Shown: positions 41,301 to 50,800 of the stretch, in pieces
How the letters are laid out: every line of letters starts with the position of its first letter
Position numbering within the stretch: the stretch's first letter is position 1
Assembly: GCA_028279555.1 (NCBI GenBank)
Contig: JANQNO010000006.1
Coordinates: forward strand, 278,864 to 342,863
Direction of reading: 5' to 3'
Source of the DNA: Sphingorhabdus sp.
GTDB taxonomy: Bacteria > Pseudomonadota > Alphaproteobacteria > Sphingomonadales > Sphingomonadaceae
DNA: 64,000 nt
The notes under the pieces: generated by a model
The model's input: only the letters and a program-made list of their open reading frames with translations
Told to the model about the DNA's origin: nothing
Database searches by the model: none
Translations under genes and position numbers: made by a program

Positions 41301-41866
41301 AGTCGTTCGCCGACCAGTGTCAGTTCCTGCGGCGCTGTCTCATCGAACCGGCCTTCGCTGTCATAAACACGCCAGACGAAGTACAGCCTGCCGGGTAAAT
41401 CGGCGTCGGCGACAAACTCGGCTTTGTTCGCATCATCGACCGCAACGATGCGAAGCGGTTCGCTATCAGGCGGGCTGCCGTCTGCGAAAACGCGCAGTTC
41501 GGATCGCACGACGAAAGCAGCATAGTTGGTGTAGCCGGCTATTTCCACAGCTTCGCCGCGCACGACGCTACGCTCTCCTTCAACTAGTCGCGCAGTGAGG
41601 ACCGGGTTGTTCAAATGATCGTCGGAACGAATCTCGATCCCGAACGGATCACGCTTCGATACTGGCTCACTTCCGGCAATCCGAATATCAAGACCGGAAT
41701 CGTTAGTATTTTGCTGCTCGGCCTGGGCCGATCGTCCAGCAGCCTGGGCTGAGCCGATGCTGGCACTTGCGATCGCAATCGCGGCCACGCCTGTCTTCAC
41801 CACAGCGGCGACTTTTCGGGACGCAGACCGATGATCGGTCTGGTGTTGGGAAAAGATGCTGGTCAT
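38330..41866 (-). CDS. Large outer-membrane beta-barrel protein partnered with the upstream DUF11-type repeat protein
   Basis: 1178 aa; signal peptide, Ig-like N-region, alternating aromatic/hydrophobic strands through the C-terminal half, terminal ...GLFLNLVGKF aromatic end. Confidence 0.65.
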   Translation of the reverse strand: MTSIFSQHQTDHRSASRKVAAVVKTGVAAIAIASASIGSAQAAGRSAQAEQQNTNDSGLDIRIAGSEPVSKRDPFGIEIRSDDHLNNPVLTARLVEGERSVVRGEAVEIAGYTNYAAFVVRSELRVFADGSPPDSEPLRIVAVDDANKAEFVADADLPGRLYFVWRVYDSEGRFDETAPQELTLVGERLAGDRPGSDVFALKDRDEARLRSIRLNKAVTVTVTGRANPETDEIRISGQLTPVDANGDFVWQQIFPRLSQNLTIQIERDGKTVLDSLRSISRPKDDWFVVGQGDVTLITSDGDGPAVEVSGDRLADGDYITSRAAYYLKGKFGDGWELTSSLDTGEVLLKDLFTNIDRKDPRQLLRRLDSSEFYPVYGDDSILIEDAPTQAGIYARLRHHDSSIVLGNFVANINQVELAQIDRGLFGGLISYKSQAITSFGERKLDLLAFASDPGTVPARDEFRGTGGSLYFLNRQDITIGSERLRIEVRDRETGLVLSSTELRPQEDYDIDYFQGRITLSRPLASTAADGAVVRQGSSAGNVPVLVARYEYSPDFGDLDGYTVAARGAGWIGDHVRLGVTSQKETTDTANQTLLAADMLLRYAAGTYIKAEVARTEGPGFGQSNSVDGGLNFINIASPAINGQSADAYRAEIAVNFAEITGKSGDRGKAGAYYEHFDAGFSSNAQLTFSDTERWGTHLDLPIGQSTRIKAEYDELSTAANGQTRSAVGEISQKFGGGVTANLGIRHDDKTPGQANNSFEDGSRTDAALQVNYKPVLANWSAHAFGQLTLENDAGRSDNNRAGVGVTAEVTERLSFTGEVSGGDGGLGADVQLNRRIGEGSEAYIGYSLLADRNDTGLERQNLFTRNSSGTLTVGARQRFSSSLSLYGENRISHGGNAPALVSSFGVNFDPTPQWSFSGSFENGRIDDVATGLFKRTAFTLGAGYSTDKLRIASNIEARFEDGNGRDQKVWLLRNSMNAKLTPDWHLLGRLNLAFADNDTANVRAAEFIDGIAGFAYRPVDNDRLNILGRVNYFRDLGPVGQITEGGQTNSPKQESTIISIDANYDLNKWITLGGKYGYRQGRVSLGRDSDTFVSSNTHLGILRADFHVVKNWDLLLEGRYLTNDTSGDDRVGALAAIYRHIGNNVKVGVGYSFTDFSDDLTDQSYTSKGLFLNLVGKF

Positions 41867-44800
41867 TGATCATCTCCTTCTGGCGCTTCCGGTCTTTGGC
41901 GACTGATGTCCACTTCGATGATCGGTTCCGTCCCTCCATTTCCTGCAAATATCGCCAGGATCGCTTTGGAGGCTGCGGCGGTACGCGCCTTAGCCAGGTC
42001 GACGCTCTCCGCTTCCGACATTTGGTACGCGATCCGGACTATTGGGTTATTGGCTTCAGCGCCCTTCAGCACTTCGGGCAATCTCGCCGCAACGCTCTGC
42101 CTGAGCACATCGCTGCCCGCTTCGAACGATGCATCGCTTATATCGACCGCAACGTGACCCGCCGCTTTCACACCGAAGTTAAGTTTGCTGACTTTACCGC
42201 GCGTCAGGCGGATGGCGCGTGGATTCTCCGTGGTAACTTCATAGCCCGCCGGCAGGCTGCGCTTGTCCAGTTTGAGCACATAGTTCGACCCGATCCTCGC
42301 ATCCGGTACCGCCGCGCATGTAATATGATAGCGGCCATATTGATCGGTGGTGATCAGTTGACCGTTCACAGTCGCAAGGCGAGCATTTGCGATGCCGGGT
42401 TCGCCATCGTCCTGATAGCCATTGCCGTTTCTGTCCTCGAACACCTTGCCGATGATCTCGGCGCAATCGAATATTGCGCTTGGGAGGATCGACACGACGG
42501 CCTGGCCTCTATTGGAAACCTCCGCTCCATCGATGCTGGCGCGGGCAAAGCCGATATTGACTCGGTCTCCACCGGTAACGCCCGCACCGACAACCATGGT
42601 CAGACTATATTCGACGCTATCGTTGGCCGGGATGATCTGATCTTCCCACCGCAGTTCACGGCTTGCCTGGAGCGGCTCGCTGGCAACACCCGCGACGACA
42701 GCACTTCCCTGAACATATTTGAAACCGGGGGGGATGACATCGATCACATCGACACCGGCGCGCTGAACATTCTCGTTGTTGCGCACGGTAATCGTGTAGG
42801 GAACCAGCTCGCCAACGCTAACCGATCGTTTGATGCTGCTTTTGGTAACCATCAGCGGACCGCGATCAGAGAAAGGATCCAGCGGAATGTGGTTGTTGAT
42901 GATGTCCCGGTCACCACTGCCCAAAACGAAGGACAGATAGTAAGTCGTGTCTTCTCCCGCTGCCGGTGCCGTCGATTGCAGCGCGACCAGGAACGGCCCT
43001 ACACCTGCTGGCGGATTGAGCGGACCGTCCTGCACCGCAATCACGGTGGATGGATTGTCGCTGAAGTTGCCTGGTGCGTCAAAGACTATCCGGTATTCGG
43101 TTTCTCCGACCGGGCAGCTGCTTGCGGCGCCAGGGACAATGTCAAACCGGTAGAAACCGCTTCCGTCACTAAGCTGATTCTGCTGCGATATATCAATGAA
43201 GCAAACATCGGGTAGCGGATTACCGTCACGATTGACCAGAGTTGCCACTACACCTTGTACAGGTGCCCGCGTTACCGCATCATAGAACACACCGGATGGA
43301 TCGATCGGAAGATTCTGATCTACTGTCAGGTTGCCACCAGTCAGCTCGAGCCCGGAAATATCCCCGTAAAGAACATCATTGACCGGATTGCGGAAACGAA
43401 GCTGATAGCTGCCAAGGCGCAGGCCGGTGAACTCATAATAACCGTCGGTATTGGTGGTGGTATGTGCAATGATCTGGGCCTGTCCCTCCGCATTACCGGT
43501 ATTAGCGGAGCTGGAGGCTGATGCCGCGGATTGGCTGTTTTCTTCGCGGATGATTTCAACAATCCAGCCGGGCAGTCGCTGCTCATCGTCCTGGGCGATC
43601 TGGTCGCCATTGCTGTCGTTGAACACAATGCCGCTGATGCTGCCGGCACGCGCCACCTCAAGGATCAGCTCGGCCCGGACAGGATCGGCGATCATGTCAG
43701 CGGCCGCGTTAGCGATATTCCTGACTTCACCCGCGTCGGTATCGGTCAGTGTGACCTGATAGCTGCCCGTCAGGACGCAGGCCGCGCCAGGCGCGAGAGT
43801 AGCGCAGGTCTGACTGCTCGGCATGGTTTTATTGTCCGAGACCACCACATTGTTGAGCGTCACATTGCCATTATTGGTCGCGGCAATACGGTAGGTCAGC
43901 AAGTCGTCCAGCGAGATGTCGCCCGAGCCATCACCATCGGCATTGCCTGCCAGCGATTTGTCGAGTGACAATGCGCGGCGGGCGGGCTGCGTTGCCGTAA
44001 CGACCGGCGGCGTGGTAACAGGATCGGGTATGTCATCGCTGATCACCGATGCCGAGTTTGTGACCGAACCAGCGTCAATATCCGCCTGGCTCACCTGATA
44101 GCTGCCGCTAAGCACGCAGGCTTCAGCTGGCACCAGCGCCGGACAGCTGGTGCTCGACGGCGTGATCTTGTCGTCGGTTATAGTGACACCGGTCAGGCTG
44201 GCATTGCCCTCATTTGTCGCGGTGATGGTGTAGGTAAGCGTGTCACCGAGGCTGATATCGCCCGAACCATCTTCATCGGCATTGACCGGGTCCGATTTGA
44301 CCAGTGTAAGCATAGGTGTGCTTTCCACGGCGGTGACCAATGGCCCGGCTGTCACCGGTGTTGCCACCTCATCGCTTTGAGCCGAAGCGCTATTACGCAC
44401 CTCTCCTGCATCGGCATCTTCCAGAGTGACCCGGTAAGTTCCGCTCAGCACACACATTGCGCCGGGTGCAACACTCGCACATGTCTGGCTATCGGGTGTG
44501 ATCCGATTATCGGAGACCAGCACATTATGCTGCGTGACATTGCCATCATTCGTCGCGGTGACCGTGTAGGTGAGGGTATCCCCCAGCGTGATATCGCCAG
44601 ACGTATCCTCATCGGCATTGGACGCCAGTATCTTGGTCAAGGCCAGCGACGGATCGCGATCCTGGGTCACGGTTGTCAGTGGCGGCACGGTAACCGGCTG
44701 CGGCAGGCTGGGGCTGGTTGCGGAGGCCGTGTTGCTGATCGAACCGCTATCTATATCCGTCTGCGATACGGTGTAGCTGCCCGTCAGGACACAGGTCGCG

Positions 44801-47800
44801 CCTGGAGCCAAAGCCGCACAGGTCTTGCTGTCCGGACTGATCTTGTCATCCAGGACCGTCACATCTGACAGCGTTACATTGCCGTCATTGGTAGCGGTGA
44901 CGGTATAGGTCAGCGTGTCGCCAGCCGAAACGTCACCCGATGTGTCTTCATCGGCGTTGCTTGCGAGCACTTTATCCAGCGTCAGAGACGGGTCGCCAGT
45001 CTGGGTTGGGGTAACAACCGGTGGCGTGGTGGTCGGGCCGGGCACTTCGGTGGATGTGACCGACGCCGTGTTGCTGATCGAACCGCCATCGATATCAGCC
45101 TGGGTCACCTGATATGAGCCGGTCAGAACACAGGTCTGGGCCGGCGCGAGGCTGGCGCAACTTATGCTCGAAGGGTCGATCTTGTCATCCGACACCACCA
45201 CGCCGGTCAGCGTCACATTGCCATCATTCGTCGCGATGACAGTGTAGGTGAGCGTATCGCCAAGCGAAATATCACCCGAGCCATCCTCGTCGGCATTGCT
45301 GGTGAGTTGCTTGGCAAGCGCCAGCGAGGGGTCGCCTTTCTGCGTAGCTGTAACGACAGGAGGTGTGGTCACAGGATCAGCGATGTCTGGCGACGTCACG
45401 GTCGCACTGTTGCTTACGGAACCCGCATCCACATCGGCCTGTGAAACCGTATAATTTCCGGTCAATACACAGGATGCACCGGGTGCCAGGGTCGCACAAT
45501 TTTCGGTATTGGGTGTGATCTTCTGATCACCGACCGTAACGTCATTCAGGGTCACATTGCCGTCATTCGTTGCCGTCACCCTATAGGTCAGCACGTCACC
45601 GACCGAGATGTCGCCTGACCCGTCGCCGTCTGCGTTATTGGCAAGAATTTTCGCCAGCGCGATCGAGGGCATTTTTTCCTGAGTGATCGTAGTCACGGGC
45701 GGTGTAATTGTCGGACCAGGAACCTCGACCGAGGTAACAGAAGCACTGTTGGAGATCACGCCACCGTCCACATCTGTCTGGGAAACGCTGTATGTTCCGG
45801 TCAGAACGCAGGTTTCGCCCGGCGCAATGGTGGCGCAGGTCCGGCTTGAAGGCATGATCTTTGCGTCGGACACGACAACATCAGTCAAGCTGACATTTCC
45901 GTCATTGGTCGCGGTAACAGTGTAAGTCAGCGTATCGCCCACACTGATATCACCCGAGCTATCCTCATCGGCATTCACCGGCGAAGATTTGACAAGTGAC
46001 AGCGCGGCATTGGTGCTGACCGCCGTGATGACCGGCTGGGTCGCAATCGGCGTAGTGATTTCATCGCTTTGTACGGAGGCGGTATTCGAAACTTCTCCAG
46101 CATCGGCATCGGCGAGCGAGACTTGATAGGTTCCGGTTAGAACGCAGGTTGCACCGGGCGCGAGCGTAGCGCAAATCTGGCTGTCGGGCGTGATTTTGGG
46201 GTCAGCAACAACCACGTTGGACTGGGTCACATTACCGTCATTGGTCGCTGTGATGGTATAGGTCAGGGTATCGCCAAGCGAGATATCGCCCGATGAATCC
46301 TCGTCGGCATTGCTGGTGAGCAGTTTGGCGAGGGAAAGAACCGCCGACTGAGGAATGTCGGTGATAACTGGGTTTGTTGTCACTGGCGTTGTGATCAGGG
46401 TCGAGGTTACCGAGCCGGTGTTGCTGATATTGCCAGTATCAACGTCATCCTGCGACACCTGATAGACGCCGGTCAGAATACAAGTGGCACCGGGCGCAAC
46501 ACTCGCACATGTCCGGCTACCCGGTGTGGTTTTGCTGTCGGTGACAACGACATTGTCCTGCGTGACATTCCCGTCGTTGGTGGCCGTGATCATGTAGGTC
46601 AGCGTGTCTCCCAGAGATATTGTGGCAGAACCATCCTCGTCGGCATTGGAAGTCAGAGCCTTGTTCAGGGTGAGTGAACTGTCGGCCGGGGTCGTGGTTG
46701 TGACGACAGGCGGCGTCGTGGTCGGGCCGGGTACTTCGGTTGACGTGATGGAACCGCTATTACTGATCGAGCCGGCATCGACGTCGGCCTGGGTGACGGT
46801 ATAAGTCCCTGTCAGGACGCAGGTCGCACCGGGCGCGACGCTGGCACAGCTTTGGCTGGCCGGTGTCGTCTTGCTGTCCGTGACCTCCACATTGGTCAGC
46901 GACACATTGCCATCATTGGTCGCGGTGACAATGTAGGTGAGCGTATCGCCAAGCGAAATATCACCCGAGCCATCCTCGTCGGCATTGAAGGGTGCTGATT
47001 TGGTTATCGAAAGAGCGGGATTGATGGTTATGCTCGTAACTGCGTTGTCGGACGCAGCCGTCACCTGATCCGCGCTAAACGTAGCGCTGTTGATAATGTC
47101 ATTGCCGTTGTCGATATCGGCCTGATTGGCGGCGTAAGAGGCACTGTAGCTCCAGGTTTCGCCGGGATCGATCTCGCCGTCGCTATCCGTATCCCCCGCA
47201 TTCAGCGCCGGGCCGGAAGTCAGGACAAGCGCTGACCCGTCCTGCGTCAGATTGTCGGTCAGCGCCGGATTGGTCAGGCTGACATTGCCGCTATTGGTGA
47301 CGGCGATGGTGTAGCCCAACGTCGCGGGTGCAGTGATATTGGCGGTATCGACATCCTTGGCGATGGTAAAAGCCGGCACCGCGTTGATGGTTGTCACCGG
47401 CGGATTGGGGGCAGGCGTTGGTCCGGGCAATTCGGTGGTGGAGACTGTGACGCTGTTGGTTATGCTCCCGCTATCGATATCTGATTGCGTGAGCGTGTAG
47501 CTGGCATCGTAGATCCAGTTTTCACCGGGATCGATCTCGCCATCGCCGTCACCGTCAGTGGTGACGCGCAGACTTGGCCCAGAGGTCAGCGCAAGCACCG
47601 AGCCATCGCCATCGGTCAGCACATCGTTCAGCGATACGCCGGTCAGGCTGACATTGCCCGTGTTTGCGACGCTGATCTCCCAGCTGGCGGTATCTCCCGC
47701 CGCTGACGGTGCCGCCGGAGTAACATCGGTCTTGATCACAGTCAGGGCCGGGTTTTGCGCGACATTTGTGGTGATGGGGCCGGCGGTGACCGGGGTTGTT

Positions 47801-50800
47801 ACCTCGTCGCTCTCGGCTGAAGCAGTATTGGTCACTTGCCCGGAATCGGCATCTTCCACCGCGACCTGATAGCTACCGGTCAGCGTGCAGGTCGCGCCCG
47901 GGGCCACCGCCGCACATGTCTGGCTATCCGGCGTGATCAGAGGGTCGGAAACAACCACATTGTTCTGCGTGGTGTTGCCGCTATTGGTCGCCGTAATCGT
48001 ATAGGTCAGCGTATCACCCAGGGTGATCGTGCCGGAACCATCTTCATCGGCGTTCCCGCTTTGAACTTTGGCGATCGAGAGAGACGGCGCGCCAGCAATT
48101 GTTGTCACCGGCGGGTTGGGTGCAGCTGTCGGGCCCGCAACTTCATTGGTTACGACGGATACGGCATTGGTCACGCTGCCACTGTCCACATCCGCCTGCG
48201 TCAAAATATAGCTGGCATCGAAAATCCAGCTCTCGTTAATGTCGATCTCACCATCGCCATCGCCGTCCGTGGCCGCGCGCAATGTCGGACCGCTGGTGAG
48301 CGCAAGGACAGCGCCATCGCCATTGGTCAGCGTGTCCGTCAGAGTCACACCGCTGAGCGAAACATTGCCGCTGTTGTCGACAGTGATTTCCCAATCGACC
48401 CTATCGCCTGCCTGGGCAGGTACAGCAGCTGTAACATCGGCCTTTGAAATGGTGAGCGCGGGCGCAGCACCGATGGTTGTGGTGGCGCTGTCCGATGCGG
48501 GGGCCAGCTGATCGGTATCAAGCGTTGCGATATTGATGATGTCATTGCCATCATCGATGTTGGCCTGGGTGGCAGCATAGTTGGCCGCATAGGTCCAGCT
48601 TTCGCCCGGATCGATCTCGCCATCGCTGTCATCATCGCCGCCGGTGAATGTTGGCCCGGATGTCAGGGTGAGGCTGTTTCCGTCCTGAGATAGCGCATCG
48701 GTCAGCGCGGGCGTCGTCAGCGAAACATTGCCGCTATTAGTAACGGTGATCGTATAGCCAAGTGTCGCGGGCGCTGAAATACTGGCCGTATCGACGTCCT
48801 TGGTGATGGTAAATGCCGGTGTCGACAGGACAGGCGTGACCAGCGAGGTTGTGACAGGGGTGGAGAATTTGGTAGCCTGCACCGAAGCCGTATTGGAAAT
48901 CTGCCCGGCATCGGCATCGGCGAGCGAGACCTGATATGTGCCAGTCAACATGCAGCTTTCACCTGGTGCCACACTCGCACATGTCTGGCTGTTTGGCGTG
49001 ATCAGCGTATCGCTGACCACCACATTGTTAAGCGTCAGATTACCGTCATTGGTCGCGGTAACGGTATAGGTCAGCGTGTCGCCCAGGGTGACAGTACCGC
49101 TGCCATCCTCGTCGGCATTGGCGGTTACCGCCTTGGCAATGGCAAAAGAGGGATTCCCGGCCTGGGTCGGTGTGTTGAGGACCGGCGTGTTGATTGGTCC
49201 GGGCACTTCGGTTGACGTAACCGACCCGCTGTTATCGACAGAACCGGCATCTATCTCTGCCTGCGTGACCACGTAGGTTCCGCTCAGAACGCAGTCCGCG
49301 CCGGGCGCCAGCGTCGCGCAGGTCTGGCTATTGGGTGTGGTTTTCGCATCCGAAACAACCACATTGTTCAGCGTGATATTGCCGTTATTGGTGGCGGTAA
49401 CGGTGTAGGTCAGGGTATCGCCAACCGAGACATCGCTCGAGCCATCCTCATCGGCATTACTCGTCAGTGCTTTGGCGATTGCCAACGACGCATTCTGCGC
49501 AACATTGGTGACAACCGGGCCTGCGGTAACGGGCGTGGTCACTTCGTCGCTCTGGACCGAAGCGCTATTGCTGATCGCACCGGCATCCATATCGGATTGC
49601 TGAACACTGTAGCTTCCGGTGAGCACGCAGGTAGCGGCAGGTGCCAGCGTGGCGCATGTCTGGCTATTCGGCGTAATCAGCGGATCGGAAACGACAACAT
49701 TATTCTGCGTGACATTCCCGTCATTGGTGGCGGTAACGGTGTAAGTGAGCGTGTCGCCAAGGGTGATATCGCCTGAGTTGTCCTCGTCGGCATTCGACGC
49801 CAGTATCTTGGTCAAAGCCAGCGAGGGAGTGGCGTTCTGGGTTGGCGTTGTGACAGGCGGCGTTGTGGTCGGGCCGGGCACTTCGGTGGTCGTGACCGAG
49901 CCGGTGTTGCTGATCGATCCGGCATCGACATCGCCCTGCGTCACCACATAACTGCCGGTCAGTACGCAGCTGCCCGCAGGGGCAACGGACGCGCAGCTGT
50001 TGCTGGAAGGTGTGATCTTCGCATCGGAAACCACCATGTTCGAGAGCGTGACATCACCATCATTGCTGGCCGTTACCGTATAGGTCAGCGTATCTCCGAC
50101 AGAGATGTCGCCCGAAGAATCTTCATCAGCATTGCTGGTCAGCGATTTGGAAATCGATAGCGCCGGATTCTGCGCAACGCTGGTTGTGACCGGGCCAACC
50201 GCGGCCGGAGTCGTGACTTCATCGCTTTGCACCGAAGCCGTATTGGAAATCTGCCCGGCGTCGGCATCGGCCTGGGTAATCTGATAGCTGCCGCTCAGAA
50301 CGCAGTCTGCACTGGGCGCAAGCGTCGCGCAGGTCTGGCTGCTGGGTGTGATCAGCGCGTCGGAAACGACCACGCCATTCTGCGTGATGTTTCCGTCATT
50401 GGTCGCTGTCACCGTATAGGTAAGCGTATCACCTACCGAAACATCACCAGACGCGTCTTCATCGGCATTGCCCGTGACTGCTTTTGCAATGGCAAGCGAG
50501 GGGCTTGCCGCCTGCGTTGGCGTCACCAGGCTGTCGGTAACGGCGGTTGTAACTTCGTTTGATTGGGCAGAGCCTGTGTTGCTGATACTGCCGGTATCGA
50601 CATCCGACTGCGTCACGACGTAGGTGCCGGTGAGGACACAGTCGGCACCAGGCGATGTCTGCGTGCAGGTCTCACTGTTTGGCGTGATCATGGCATCGGA
50701 CACGACCACATCGGCTTGCGTGACATTGCCATCATTAGTGGCAGTAACGGTGTAGGTGAGTGTATCGCCGAGACTGACGTCGCCGGATGAATCCTCATCG

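Noticed and set aside
41767-43215. 482-aa plus-strand ORF (and 50842-51702 and other plus-strand ORFs over 41.8-52.8 kb)
   Set aside because: Antisense shadows of the 11-kb repeat gene; composition is Arg/His/Cys-rich with no domain, and the repeating MSxSPxxISPExSSSAL patterns are reverse translations of the NADED repeats.
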